Shown: positions 1-9,532, counted from the first letter of the stretch. The stretch is 64,000 nucleotides of DNA from Chitinophagales bacterium (GCA_020636545.1 JACJXS010000008.1:124001-188000), one strand, 5' to 3'. Translations and numbers: made by a program. The notes: generated by a model not told the origin, from the letters alone.

Positions 1-2154
1 CCAATTGCCACCAGGGAAATTAGGGTCATTTTCTAATTTTAATATTGTACCCTTACAAACTTCTTGATTTGGTCCTGCATTAAATCCTAGAATTTCAATA
101 ACATTAATTTCCATTTCTTCAAAAGTAGGACATGCTGTACTCTGATTAATGGTATAGCGAACAGTTTGTTTTCCACTGCCTGCCAATGCTGGATTAAATA
201 CCCCTAAATTTACATCGGTAATTCCGGGTCCTGACCATAAGCCACCTGTTGGACTAGCAGCAGGTAATTGAATTGGTGGAGCACTTATGCAGATATCAAA
301 ACCCTTCCCTAAAGTTGGTTTTATATTGTCATAAATCGTAATTTCTCTATTGATACTATCGCTTCCACATTGGTTTCTTATCACTGTTATGATATCAAAA
401 GTACCTGGAGTATTATAAACGATATTCCCAGGTTTTTCTGATGACACAGAAGAAGGATTTCCGCTATTGAATGTCCATTGATATTTTGTTGTTCCATCGT
501 TTCCATTATAGAAAGTATAGAAATCATCATTTTCATTTAATGGAGTTCCATTGTCATTCCTAAAAGTAAAAGGTGTTGAGCATCCTAAAACTAAAGGTAA
601 AGTGTCAATTTTTGGGTTAGTTTTAACGACTATCGTTGGACTTGTCCAAGAAACGACTGGACAAGTAGAAGAACTCGAGGTAAGACTAACTTTATAATTT
701 CCAGCTTGAGGGAAACGTACAACAACATCTTTAGAACTTGCACTCGTGCCACCAACAAAAGTGGCTGGTCCACCAGTTACCGTCCATTTATAGTCTTTAG
801 GTACACCAGTAACAATTTGACTGGTAAAGGGAACATCAACATATCCTGGGCTTTCTGGGAGACATCCTGGAGGTGTAAATGTTGCAGCCAATTCAATTGG
901 TTCTACAACAACAATGTCAAAAAATGTATCTTTTGTATTACAATCACCATCAACCTTTAATTTTAATCTATAGTTTCCTGTCTTAGAAAATGTAATCGAG
1001 ATACTGTTTTTCTTAACAGGTGTATTAAATACAGGATTTGCAGAAACACCAGCACTTGGAGTTATCGACCAAGTATGGTCAGCAAATTGTGTACATTGAG
1101 TACCCACAAATACTCGGCTTTTTTTATCTGTATTCATAAATGTATTAGCCTGATCAACACAAACGGTATCTTTGCCACTAATTTCAGGTTTTACAGAATC
1201 TTTTACTATGATACATTGTTGAAAGAAAGTAAAATCACATTCATTTGAACTTTCCATTTTTATAGAATAAATACTCGTTTGTGGACAAGAAGAGGAGTAG
1301 CCACAACTACCTTCTTCAAAAAAATAGGAATAATTTAGAGGAATACTTTTGTTATCATAAGTAGATTGTAATTCATCATTTACATATAATTTGTAAATAG
1401 TACTTGGGCTATTTTCCGCAACCATTTTTGCAACATCAAAAGGCAGGTTGTAATTTGTTGGAGCACATTGTGTTGGCTGATTTAGAATTGGATATATGGT
1501 TGGTCCTTTCCCAACCAAAACGCCATAAGTTTTAGTGGCATTATTACAAGAATAACCAGTTCCTGTAATTGTATAGGTTACTGTATAAGAACCTGGATTA
1601 TAGGTATGCGTAACGGCATTTGGAGCTGTAGCGGAATTATATGCTGGAGAGCCATCACCCCAATCTATCTTATAATTTTTAATATTATTAGTTGAAGTAC
1701 TTGCGTCCGTAAAAGATAATTCTTCTGGATTTGGTGTGCCTGAACATCTGCTAAAATTTTTTATTTCTGTAAGTTGTGGGTCTGGAGAACTTTTTAGATT
1801 GATAGTTGTAAATTTATTTCCACAAGGAAGATCTGCGTTCTGGTTTTCAGTCATTGCGATATAAAAAGTTTTATTTATGTCAGTACCTCTAAATCTAATT
1901 TTTATCTCATTGTCTTTGTCGGTATATGGAGCTACGATTTCATATTCCGTTCCTAATAATGCTTTTTGAAAATTTTGTCTTAGTATAAGTATTTTATGAT
2001 AATTTGCATAAGGTTCTTTTAATGTGATGGTTATTTCATCTCCAGCACAAACTGTTGTTGTAGAAACTGTAAAATCACAAACAGCTGATGCCGTTGAAAA
2101 CGTAAGAAGTGCAATTAGAATCAAAAAGATTCCTTTTAGATTTTTTATTCTCAT
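1..2154 (-). CDS. Large secreted PKD/Ig-like repeat protein, 3' end outside window
   Basis: The frame stays open from an ATG at 2154 to the window edge (718 codons), so the C-terminus is missing. Residues 1-25 form a signal peptide (MRIKNLKGIFLILIALLTFS, then an Ala/Ser cleavage region). A PKD domain near residues 150-205 shows IDWGDGS, THTYNPGSYTV and TYTITG. More Ig/PKD-like strands follow, with repeated phrases such as SITFSKTGNYRLKLKVDGDC and RFPQAGNYKVSL, and many cysteines that are often paired within a domain. Proteins of this build in Bacteroidota are usually exported and end in a T9SS or gliding-motility C-terminal domain; that end cannot be seen, so T9SS export is inference. The ligand is unknown. 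Short plus-strand reading frames inside this interval are shadows of it. Confidence 0.85.
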   Translation of the reverse strand, partial: MRIKNLKGIFLILIALLTFSTASAVCDFTVSTTTVCAGDEITITLKEPYANYHKILILRQNFQKALLGTEYEIVAPYTDKDNEIKIRFRGTDINKTFYIAMTENQNADLPCGNKFTTINLKSSPDPQLTEIKNFSRCSGTPNPEELSFTDASTSTNNIKNYKIDWGDGSPAYNSATAPNAVTHTYNPGSYTVTYTITGTGYSCNNATKTYGVLVGKGPTIYPILNQPTQCAPTNYNLPFDVAKMVAENSPSTIYKLYVNDELQSTYDNKSIPLNYSYFFEEGSCGYSSSCPQTSIYSIKMESSNECDFTFFQQCIIVKDSVKPEISGKDTVCVDQANTFMNTDKKSRVFVGTQCTQFADHTWSITPSAGVSANPVFNTPVKKNSISITFSKTGNYRLKLKVDGDCNTKDTFFDIVVVEPIELAATFTPPGCLPESPGYVDVPFTSQIVTGVPKDYKWTVTGGPATFVGGTSASSKDVVVRFPQAGNYKVSLTSSSSTCPVVSWTSPTIVVKTNPKIDTLPLVLGCSTPFTFRNDNGTPLNENDDFYTFYNGNDGTTKYQWTFNSGNPSSVSSEKPGNIVYNTPGTFDIITVIRNQCGSDSINREITIYDNIKPTLGKGFDICISAPPIQLPAASPTGGLWSGPGITDVNLGVFNPALAGSGKQTVRYTINQSTACPTFEEMEINVIEILGFNAGPNQEVCKGTILKLENDPNFPGGNW

Positions 2155-2286
2155 AACCCAAAATTAATAAAAAAAAGGATTACTTATTTTATTGAGTCTT
2201 CATTATATGCTATTTGTCAAGTTTTTAGCAGATAATTCACAATATTTCTAAGTACTGCTTAATATTCTACTATTCATATAAATCAT

Positions 2287-2294
2287 TATATTTG
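2287..2294 (+). promoter_or_regulatory. Candidate -7 element for the sigma-54 activator operon
   Basis: TATATTTG matches the Bacteroidota TAnnTTTG -7 consensus and sits 27 nt before the TTG start at 2322. No clear -33 TTG/TTTG is found at 17-23 nt upstream. Confidence 0.4.
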
Positions 2295-2321
2295 TATTCT
2301 AATATAAATATCTCGTAAGAT

Positions 2322-3569
2322 TTGGAATTACAAAGCATAAAACAAAGGTTTAAGATTATTGGAAACTCACCAGCATTAAATAATGCATTGGATATTGCTG
2401 TACGAGTAGCATCAACAAATTTATCTGTACTGATAACTGGAGAAAGTGGTGTGGGAAAAGAAGTATTTTCACAAATTATCCATACACTTTCCTCTCGAAA
2501 GCACGAAAATTTTATTGCCGTCAATTGTGGTGCAATTCCTGAAGGCACAATAGATTCTGAATTGTTTGGGCATGAGAAAGGTGCGTTCACTGGTGCTCAC
2601 GATAAAAGAAAAGGCTATTTTGAAACAGTAAATAATGGCACTATATTTTTAGATGAAATAGGAGAAATGCCCATTGGAACACAAGCCCGATTGTTACGTT
2701 TATTAGAAAGTGGAGAATTTATTAAAGTTGGATCTTCAAATGTTCAAAAAACTGATGTTCGAATTATTGCAGCTACCAATGTTGACTTGCCGAAATTAGT
2801 TCAAATAGGAAAATTTCGAGAAGATTTATATTATCGTTTAAATACAGTTCCAATCCATGTTCCAGCTTTAAGAGAAAGGAAAGATGATATTGTATTGTTG
2901 TTTAGAAAATTTGCCTCTGATTTTGCAGAACAATATCGAACGCCATTGATACAATTAGATGATGATGCTAAATTGTCATTGACAAAATATCGATTTCCTG
3001 GTAATGTTCGAGAACTAAAAAATATAGCAGAGCAAGTTTCTGTTTTATCTAAAGATAGAATAATAAAAAAGGAAGATATATTGCGTTTTTTGCCAGATAA
3101 TGAACTCAATACCTTGCCAATGTTAAGCAATGGGCAAGAAGCGTCTAGTTTTTCAGATAGAGAGATTTTATATAAAATGATTTTTGATATAAAGAATGAT
3201 TTGAATGAATTAAAGAAGTTTGTCTGGAATGCTACAAATGGAAATGTTCAGAGTTCAGAAATTGATTTTAGTGATGTTGCTATTCCTAAAATAAGCGAAA
3301 GAAAAAATGATGCATCACATTCCTCAAATTTCTTGCATGTTCCTGATAAAGAATCTGCTGATGATAATCCGACAATAATTATCAATGAAACCCCAGCTTA
3401 TGAAGTCAATACGGAAGAACAAAGTCTTTCATTGATGGATATGGAAAAAGATTTGATTATAAAAGCTTTAGAGAAACACAAAAATAAAAGGAAAGATGCT
3501 GCATTTGATTTAGGCATTTCAGAAAGAACATTATATAGAAAAATTAAAGAATATAATTTAGAAAAATGA
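2322..3569 (+). CDS. Sigma-54-dependent transcriptional activator (AAA+ plus Fis-type HTH, no receiver domain)
   Basis: The protein has 415 residues and starts directly at the AAA+ domain, with no receiver, PAS or GAF domain. Walker A is GESGVGKE. The sigma-54 contact loop is present as GAFTGA. Walker B is GTIFLDEIGEMP, and the arginine-finger region is FREDLYYRL. The last 40 residues are a Fis-type helix-turn-helix (KDAAFDLGISERTLYRKIKE). The start is a TTG: an in-frame TAA lies at 2316, and the first residues MELQSIKQRF match the usual family start. It overlaps lptE by 4 nt, and together with the repeat protein and secG it forms an order common in Bacteroidota. With no sensory domain, activity is probably set by expression level or a partner; the target genes are not apparent here. 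Confidence 0.9.
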   Translation: MELQSIKQRFKIIGNSPALNNALDIAVRVASTNLSVLITGESGVGKEVFSQIIHTLSSRKHENFIAVNCGAIPEGTIDSELFGHEKGAFTGAHDKRKGYFETVNNGTIFLDEIGEMPIGTQARLLRLLESGEFIKVGSSNVQKTDVRIIAATNVDLPKLVQIGKFREDLYYRLNTVPIHVPALRERKDDIVLLFRKFASDFAEQYRTPLIQLDDDAKLSLTKYRFPGNVRELKNIAEQVSVLSKDRIIKKEDILRFLPDNELNTLPMLSNGQEASSFSDREILYKMIFDIKNDLNELKKFVWNATNGNVQSSEIDFSDVAIPKISERKNDASHSSNFLHVPDKESADDNPTIIINETPAYEVNTEEQSLSLMDMEKDLIIKALEKHKNKRKDAAFDLGISERTLYRKIKEYNLEK

Positions 3570-4105
3570 TTGTAAAGACGTTAGATATAAACGTAAATAA
3601 AAAAAAACTTAGTTTTTTTGCCTTAATTCTATTTGCTTTAATTTGTTCTAATGCGTGTAAGATATATCGTTTTTCTGATGCGAGTATTGATCCTAATTTA
3701 AAAACATTTACAATTAATCCTACAAATAATATTGCAACTTTTCAAAATGCGAGTGCTGCAGCAGATTTTACTGAAAAACTAAAAGAAAAATTTATTCGAG
3801 AAACGAGAATGGTTTTAACTAGACAAGACGGAGATATCGAATATGCTTGTACTATTATTGAATATAATATTGAACCAATTGCTCTAACCAACACGCAAAC
3901 TTTAGCACAAAATAGATTAAATATTAGTGTAAAAGTGGAATGCATTAATCATAAAGATAATAAAAAGTCTTACACACAAAATTTTAGAGATGGCGAAAAT
4001 TTTTCTGCACAAACTGCATTTAATTCGTTAGAATCTAATTTACAAAACACTATCTTTGATAGAATTACCCAGCAAATTTTTAATAAATCTTTCTCTAATT
4101 GGTAA
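3566..4105 (+). CDS. lptE: LptE-like LPS-assembly outer-membrane lipoprotein
   Basis: The product has 179 residues. Its ATG overlaps the stop of the upstream regulator (ATGA), so translation is probably coupled. A hydrophobic segment ends in the lipobox-like SNAC near residue 31, predicting an outer-membrane lipoprotein. The following text (KIYRFSDASIDPNLKTFTI) matches Bacteroidota LptE proteins, which start their mature part with a Y-x-F/S-G/D-x-S pattern and a strand with the F-x-I motif. LptE plugs the LptD barrel that inserts lipopolysaccharide into the outer leaflet. Position between the sigma-54 activator and secG supports the call. Sequence identity in this family is low, so the name rests on motif plus synteny. 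Confidence 0.75.
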   Translation: MIVKTLDINVNKKKLSFFALILFALICSNACKIYRFSDASIDPNLKTFTINPTNNIATFQNASAAADFTEKLKEKFIRETRMVLTRQDGDIEYACTIIEYNIEPIALTNTQTLAQNRLNISVKVECINHKDNKKSYTQNFRDGENFSAQTAFNSLESNLQNTIFDRITQQIFNKSFSNW

Positions 4106-4108
4106 ACT

Positions 4109-6301
4109 ATGTTCTCACTTAAACAAATCATCGAACAACCCCAGTTAATAGAAAATATTTCTAATGAACAATTAAATGATTGGTTAAAAGCCTATCCTTA
4201 TGTTTCATTTCTTCATTTGGAAAAGTATAAAAGAAACAGAACGGATGAGCAGAAAAACAAAACAGCTTTTTATATTACACATAGAGATGTCATTTTTAAG
4301 ATAGATTATAGTACACAAACTCAAGGAAGTGATTCGATACAAGATACACCAAGTGGAATAATCACACCTGCAATACAATTAAATCTATCTGAGACGAATG
4401 AAGATAGTATTGTTATTTCTAAAGAACAAAATTTAACTACGGAACAAATAGCTGAAATAGAACCTGAAAAAAATATTAAAGAATCCGAAGTTGAAATTCC
4501 TAATCAAGAGCCTGAAAAACTATCGATAGCTGACCAAATTTTGGCTGAGTTAAAACATAGAAAGGAAGAAGACCATACAGCACAACAACAATCTGATGAG
4601 CTAGAAATTGTAGAAACAGAACAAGCTGAAACAATTACAGAAACGTTTAAGATTGAATCTGAAAATAATATTAAAGAATCCGAAATTGAAATTCCTAATC
4701 AAGAGCCTGAAAAACTATCGATTGCTGACCAGATTTTGGCTGAATTAAAACATAGAAAAGAAGAAGCACATGCTGCACAACAACATTCTGATGAACTTGA
4801 AATTATAGAAACAGAACAAGTTGAAACTATTGTAGAAACTCCAGAAATTGAATCTGAAAATATTATAGAAGAATCCGAAGTTGAAAACACAACTCAAGAA
4901 CTTGAAAAGCTATCGATTGCTGACCAAATTTTGGCTGAATTAAAACATAGAAAAGAAGAAGAAAGTTTAGTAGCACAAACGGTAGAATTACCTGAAATTA
5001 TAGAAACAGAACAAACTGAAACTATTGAAGAAACTCCAGAGGTTAAATCGGAAAATATTAATGAAGTAGTTGATGTTGTTGAGCAAGAAAATAAACCGAT
5101 CTCTTTAGTGGATCAAATTTTAGCAGAGTTTAAAAACAGGAAAGAAACTGCAAATATTCAAACACTTGAGAATGAAAACCAAACTGTTGAGGAAATAAAA
5201 TCAGATGTGGAAGAATTGGAAGTTTTAGAACAAACTTCAATAGTACAAAATGTTGATGTTGTTACAGTTCAAACATCAGAAATTAAAACGTCATTAGAAG
5301 AAGAATCTCAAGTTGTTGAACAACCTAAAACATCTCCCAAACCATTCTCTATTGCGGATCAAATACTATCTGCTATTCAACAAATTACCAGTAAGGTAAT
5401 CACCATTCCAATGGAGAAAGCGATTGCTCAGATCAAAGAAACAGAATCAGCTCCTCAGCCCGAAACAATAGCCACAAAACAAACAGAAATAAATGTAGAT
5501 GTTGAATCTAATTCTTCATTGCCAATAATAAAAATTGCGAATGATTTTATTTTTGATAAAGTTCAGTTTGAAATCATTCATTCAAATCAGGAAAATTTTG
5601 ATAATTTAGAGCTACCTAAAGAAGAAGACGATACTTATTTTCCATCTATTCCATTTGATGAATCAAAAGCAATATCAGATACCAATAATGATATTAAAAT
5701 AGAAAAAATTAAATCTTTAAATGAAAATAATTTGCAAGCAATTAAAATAGATTCATTTATTCCAAAGTCAGATAAAACAATTCAAGAAAAACAGCGTCCT
5801 GATATTGTTTTAAAAGAGATAAGTGATTTTAGACAAAGTAGTGAGCATACTAAAATTAATATCGATGAAATCCATCCGATAGAAAGAAATCGTCATAAAA
5901 TTATTGAAATTGCACAGAAAGATGAAACGCATACATTTTTAGAATGGCTGAATATAGTGGATAAAAGTTACGAACAAAATACACAAAAGCTAGATACAAC
6001 GAGAAAGCATTATAATTATGAAAATCAGTTTATTTTAGAAAATAAGACAGAATTACAACAAAGTATTTTAGAAGGCGAATTGGATAGCGAAACTGAAATT
6101 GATGAAGATCTAAACAAAATGGCGGAAGAAAGTATCTCCTTTAAACAAGAGATGGCTACTGAAATATTGGCAAAAATTTTAGTCAAACAAGAACACTTTG
6201 AGAAGGCTATTGAAGTGTACCAAAAATTAATTTTGAAATATCCCGAAAAAAGTAGTACCTTTGTTGCCCAAATTGAATTTTTAAAAAAACAAATACAATA
6301 A
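4109..6301 (+). CDS. Repetitive acidic protein with C-terminal TPR-like helices
   Basis: I do not recognise a named family. The protein has 730 residues and starts 3 nt after lptE. Residues 1-65 form a conserved-looking N-terminal region (LIENISNEQLNDWLKAYPYV). Residues about 110-430 hold five copies of a motif of the type LSIADQILAELKHRKEE, separated by acidic Glu/Gln/Thr-rich linkers. The first three copies are almost identical and spaced 65 residues apart. The last 65 residues (AEESISFKQEMATEILAKIL, then FEKAIEVYQKLILKYPEKS) look like one or two TPR helices. No signal peptide or membrane segment is visible, so it is probably cytoplasmic. The position between lptE and secG is typical for an uncharacterised Bacteroidota protein. 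It could be a scaffold, but that is a guess. Confidence 0.7.
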   Translation: MFSLKQIIEQPQLIENISNEQLNDWLKAYPYVSFLHLEKYKRNRTDEQKNKTAFYITHRDVIFKIDYSTQTQGSDSIQDTPSGIITPAIQLNLSETNEDSIVISKEQNLTTEQIAEIEPEKNIKESEVEIPNQEPEKLSIADQILAELKHRKEEDHTAQQQSDELEIVETEQAETITETFKIESENNIKESEIEIPNQEPEKLSIADQILAELKHRKEEAHAAQQHSDELEIIETEQVETIVETPEIESENIIEESEVENTTQELEKLSIADQILAELKHRKEEESLVAQTVELPEIIETEQTETIEETPEVKSENINEVVDVVEQENKPISLVDQILAEFKNRKETANIQTLENENQTVEEIKSDVEELEVLEQTSIVQNVDVVTVQTSEIKTSLEEESQVVEQPKTSPKPFSIADQILSAIQQITSKVITIPMEKAIAQIKETESAPQPETIATKQTEINVDVESNSSLPIIKIANDFIFDKVQFEIIHSNQENFDNLELPKEEDDTYFPSIPFDESKAISDTNNDIKIEKIKSLNENNLQAIKIDSFIPKSDKTIQEKQRPDIVLKEISDFRQSSEHTKINIDEIHPIERNRHKIIEIAQKDETHTFLEWLNIVDKSYEQNTQKLDTTRKHYNYENQFILENKTELQQSILEGELDSETEIDEDLNKMAEESISFKQEMATEILAKILVKQEHFEKAIEVYQKLILKYPEKSSTFVAQIEFLKKQIQ
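4491..5370 (+). repeat. Intragenic direct repeats, 195-bp period
   Basis: The phrase encoding LSIADQILAELKHRKEE recurs with its serine codon at about 4523, 4718, 4913, 5102 and 5348. The first three units are exactly 195 bp apart and differ at only a few bases. Units four and five are more diverged (spacings 189 and 246 bp). All spacings are multiples of three, so unit gain or loss would keep frame. Confidence 0.85.
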
Positions 6302-6302
6302 T

Positions 6303-6659
6303 ATGTTCACTTTTCTAGCTATACTTATAATTATTTTGAGCATTGCTCTTATTTTAATTATTATTGTACAAAATCCAAAAGGTGGCGGTGTGATGGGAAG
6401 TCTTGCAGGTTCTGCATCTAATGTAATTGGCGTGCAAAGAGCTGGAGATATTTTAGAGAAAGGAACTTGGGGCGGAACTATCGTTTTATTGTTTTTATGT
6501 ATTTTAACCGTACTTGCTGCACCAAAAACTGCAGGTACTTCTGATTCAAAAACTAAAACTTTGACTGAAGAAGCTGCCAAAACGACACCTACAAGTACGC
6601 CAACTGCTCCAACTGCACCAGTAACTCCTGGAGCGAATCCATTGAAACCAGTCAAATAA
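6303..6659 (+). CDS. secG: Preprotein translocase subunit SecG
   Basis: The protein has 118 residues and starts 1 nt after the previous stop. SecG is a small inner-membrane partner of SecYE that assists SecA-driven protein export. Two membrane segments are visible (about residues 3-22 and 52-72). Between them lies the family hallmark VQNPKGGGVMGSLAGSAS. The C-terminal 40 residues are a Thr/Pro/Ala-rich tail, as is common in Bacteroidota SecG. It ends the regulator-lptE-repeat-protein operon. Confidence 0.95.
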   Translation: MFTFLAILIIILSIALILIIIVQNPKGGGVMGSLAGSASNVIGVQRAGDILEKGTWGGTIVLLFLCILTVLAAPKTAGTSDSKTKTLTEEAAKTTPTSTPTAPTAPVTPGANPLKPVK

Positions 6660-6776
6660 TATTAGTTCTAGGTTAATTTTTTTTGCATTTCTTCGATAAT
6701 TTGTCTAATTTTAACATTAATTGACAAATTGGTACAATATTTGTCCGTTATTAGATAAAATTTAGATTTTCATTCT

Positions 6777-7211
6777 ATGAGAGGGAAATGGTACATATTA
6801 ATATTTTTAGTTTGTTCGGTTATGTTTACCATAGCACAACAATTAGTACCACCTCGCACTTTAGAAAGATATAATTCCAAAACTATAGTTGAACCTTGTA
6901 TTCAAATGTACTTAAATGCAGACCCAATTGCATGTGGGAATTTATTATCTAAGAAAACAAAAGGCGTAATTACTGCTTCAAAAGATAATGTCAATAAAAT
7001 ATACTTTAATATTACGATAAAATCGAATTGTGGTAAAAATGAGCCACCAATGTATTTGCGTTTTATAAAAGTAAAACAAATGGATATTCAAGAATTATTG
7101 CAATATACCCAAGATGGCGATGAGATTTATATAGAAGAGTTTGTTCCTGTAAATAATAAAATAGATTTAAGTTGCTCTCCTGCAAACTTTTATATCCAAA
7201 ACCCTTCTTAA
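6777..7211 (+). CDS. Secreted hypothetical protein
   Basis: I do not recognise the family. The product has 144 residues with a clear signal peptide (MRGKWYILIFLVCSVMFTIA, cut before QQ). The mature part has cysteines at about 43, 54, 82 and 136, which could form disulfides, and no lipobox. A TTTG-N19-TAGATTTT promoter-like pair lies at 6740-6770, only 6 nt before the ATG. It is followed by a gene-free stretch and a terminator. Confidence 0.65.
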   Translation: MRGKWYILIFLVCSVMFTIAQQLVPPRTLERYNSKTIVEPCIQMYLNADPIACGNLLSKKTKGVITASKDNVNKIYFNITIKSNCGKNEPPMYLRFIKVKQMDIQELLQYTQDGDEIYIEEFVPVNNKIDLSCSPANFYIQNPS

Positions 7212-7561
7212 ACTAATTTGAAGAAATTAATTAAGGTATTCTTTAAAGCAATACATTTAATTACAAAGTACTGCTAAAAAAAAAATGATACTTAAATACG
7301 CAGTGTATTTGAGTAATTCAACATATTGGTCGTGTACTAATTTCATAATAATCTTATTTTTATACTTCAATATTAATCAAAATACCAATCTTTGTCAAGT
7401 TGTTATTTATGAAGAATTGTGAATAAGTATGAATGCTTATTTTTTTGTTTGGCTTAAAAATATAGCATTAAAAGGATTTTGTGATATTGTTATCCTAAGT
7501 TCCGATCTGATTTTTAGTAGAATTGTTTATAATATTTTGCTTTTTTCTCTTTACTAAAAAC
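7212..7561. other. Gene-poor intergenic stretch with one 42-codon open frame
   Basis: No clear gene. An ATG-started plus-strand frame at 7429-7557 would encode a 42-residue hydrophobic peptide (MNAYFFVWLKNIALKG...ILLFSLY) and ends 5 nt before the hairpin at 7562. There is no obvious ribosome binding site or -7 element, so coding status is unsupported. Confidence 0.3.
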
Positions 7562-7594
7562 AAAACTGCCATTCTTAAAAAGAATGGCAGTTTT
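7562..7594. terminator. Bidirectional hairpin terminator
   Basis: A perfect 15-bp inverted repeat (core CTGCCATTC / GAATGGCAG) with a 3-nt AAA loop has T-rich flanks on both strands. It sits between a plus-strand gene and the converging minus-strand gene ending at 7616. Confidence 0.85.
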
Positions 7595-7615
7595 ATTTTT
7601 AGAATTAATGAATTT

Positions 7616-9451
7616 CTATTTTGAAATATCCATTCTCGATAATAATAATTTATCGCCTTTTTCAGTTTCAGATAGATAAATGATGAAAGGGTTCATTTGA
7701 ATTAAACTTTTTGATGGGAATAAATAGAATTTCTTCTTTTCAGATTCCCCTAATAATTTAAAATCTGAAGTAGTTCCTTTGTTCAAGTCAATTGTTCCAT
7801 ATTGAACACTATATAATGGTGTCCAAGTTGAAGTTGTTGTTGTAGAGAAGAAATTAACATCTGTATCCACTTCTTTATGTATCGATCTGCAAATATTCAT
7901 TAACCAATACAATTTAGACTTATCAGCAGATTCTATCATATTTCCAGACACTGGGAACATATCTGATGTCAATGGAGATTGATTAAAGAAACCTGCCGTT
8001 TTCTTTTGGTCTATAAAAATACCATAATTGTGTTTCAAATTCCCTTGAGCATCAAATTGGAACAAATATACACCTTTATATAATTTTGTTCCAGCTGGTT
8101 GTCCAGCTCCAAATGGTTTGTTTTTAGTCAATTTAAAGTCTTGTCCATTGATTAAAATATCGCCATTAGATGCAAAGAAAATACCAAAAGTAGAGAATTT
8201 TTTACCATCAAATTTGACAATGTCTTTTTGATCATCTGGCTTAACTGCTTTTGAATTAAAATCAGCAACAGGCGTTTCTTTAGCAAATTTTATTTTTCCA
8301 TTTGATAGCTCAGCTAAAGCAAATCCATTAAAGTTCATCGCATCTAACATATTATCAATAGCATCTTGAGTTACGCCCATATCTTTATTACCTGATAAAG
8401 TATTGACCATATTTTTAAAACCACCAAACATTCCTCCAGATTTTGCACTTGTATTTTCAGTTGCTTTTTCTTCTTCATCGGCAGAAGTAGTGGCTACTAA
8501 TCCTGTGCTAAATAATTGATTAACATATTTTGATTCTTTTGAAATCGTTGGGCCATAGAAGAATACTGAATTGTTTTTCTCATAAGCTTCTAATATTCTC
8601 CAACCACTAGAAGGAGCATCGAAATCTACTCTTTCTACTATTTTTCCTTCAGGTGTAATTCTAAAATATACAAATTTATTTGCAGCGATATTTGCCTTTT
8701 TATCTACTCCACCTTGAGGTGCAAAAACGACAATCCAATCTCTTGGCAAATCATCGTTAGCCATATCATTATCATCTCTGAGAGGCTCAGCAAAGATTGG
8801 TGCATAAGGAGCTGGGAAATCTATATTTGCCATTACGCTAATATTAACTTCATTATCACTTTTCAATAAATCATAATGTAAGTAAGAGCCTAATCCATCT
8901 TTTGGTGAGTCTTGTCTTCCTGCAACAACTAGAATAGAACTATCTCGATCCACTTCATAAGCACCACCTCTGAAAACATACTTTTCGCCAGCATCACTTT
9001 TTGGTTTTACTTTTTCCAACATTTTTACATTTTTGATGTAAGTACCATACCACCATCTATATTTCCAAGTAATTAATTTTTTACGGAACACTAATTTTCC
9101 ACCCATAGTTATCGATGCTGTTAATGCATTGGTTTGATAGGTGTCTCCTCTAAAATTAAACCATTTATACCTACTTCTAACTTTATCTACATCCCAATCT
9201 TCATTTATTGTGTTCACTAAATCTAAGTCTTTGTTGAAAGTATAAGTTTCAATTTTTACTTTTCTAGCAGATGAAGGCAGTACATAAATCATATCAAAAG
9301 TTTGCTTTTGATCATTTACTTCAGTGCCTCCTAAATAGCCACGCTTGGCTTTTCGAGAAATGTCGTACGATTTTTCTAAAACTTCATTTTGTGCTAAACT
9401 TGTACCCAACCAAGCCATAAGTAAAGCAGTAATCAATAATTTAATTTTCAT
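7616..9451 (-). CDS. Secreted hypothetical protein (611 aa)
   Basis: I do not recognise a characterised family. The ATG at 9451 is preferred over an in-frame start 30 nt upstream because it gives a standard signal peptide (MKIKLLITALLMAWLGTSLA, cut before Q). The rest is a long beta-rich protein without membrane segments. It has repeated short phrases such as FRGGAYEV, ILVVAGRQDS and WIVVFAPQGG that suggest propeller-like blades. A flexible Ser/Thr/Gly-rich segment lies near residues 330-360. There is no lipobox and no T9SS sorting signature at the C-terminus (ends LLLSRMDISK). It is probably periplasmic or at the cell surface. The gene stands alone, ending at the bidirectional terminator. 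Confidence 0.75.
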   Translation of the reverse strand: MKIKLLITALLMAWLGTSLAQNEVLEKSYDISRKAKRGYLGGTEVNDQKQTFDMIYVLPSSARKVKIETYTFNKDLDLVNTINEDWDVDKVRSRYKWFNFRGDTYQTNALTASITMGGKLVFRKKLITWKYRWWYGTYIKNVKMLEKVKPKSDAGEKYVFRGGAYEVDRDSSILVVAGRQDSPKDGLGSYLHYDLLKSDNEVNISVMANIDFPAPYAPIFAEPLRDDNDMANDDLPRDWIVVFAPQGGVDKKANIAANKFVYFRITPEGKIVERVDFDAPSSGWRILEAYEKNNSVFFYGPTISKESKYVNQLFSTGLVATTSADEEEKATENTSAKSGGMFGGFKNMVNTLSGNKDMGVTQDAIDNMLDAMNFNGFALAELSNGKIKFAKETPVADFNSKAVKPDDQKDIVKFDGKKFSTFGIFFASNGDILINGQDFKLTKNKPFGAGQPAGTKLYKGVYLFQFDAQGNLKHNYGIFIDQKKTAGFFNQSPLTSDMFPVSGNMIESADKSKLYWLMNICRSIHKEVDTDVNFFSTTTTSTWTPLYSVQYGTIDLNKGTTSDFKLLGESEKKKFYLFPSKSLIQMNPFIIYLSETEKGDKLLLSRMDISK

Positions 9452-9532
9452 AGTATTTTTTTTATTTATACAAATATGCATTTAATTTATGAGAATGTAA
9501 ATAGTCTGAATGTTAAAAATAATAATCTAAAA

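Noticed and set aside
706..960. 84-codon plus-strand open frame near the window start
   Set aside because: It lies opposite the long open PKD protein frame on the minus strand, has no domain sense and biased Asn/Trp-rich composition; it is a shadow.
4491..5370. Possible CRISPR-like repeat array
   Set aside because: Repeats are in frame within a gene, 195 bp apart, with no constant spacer size typical of CRISPR and no cas genes near.
6281..6655. 124-codon minus-strand open frame antisense to secG
   Set aside because: Its Val/Ala/Gly-rich text mirrors the SecG tail codons; secG itself has clear family motifs.
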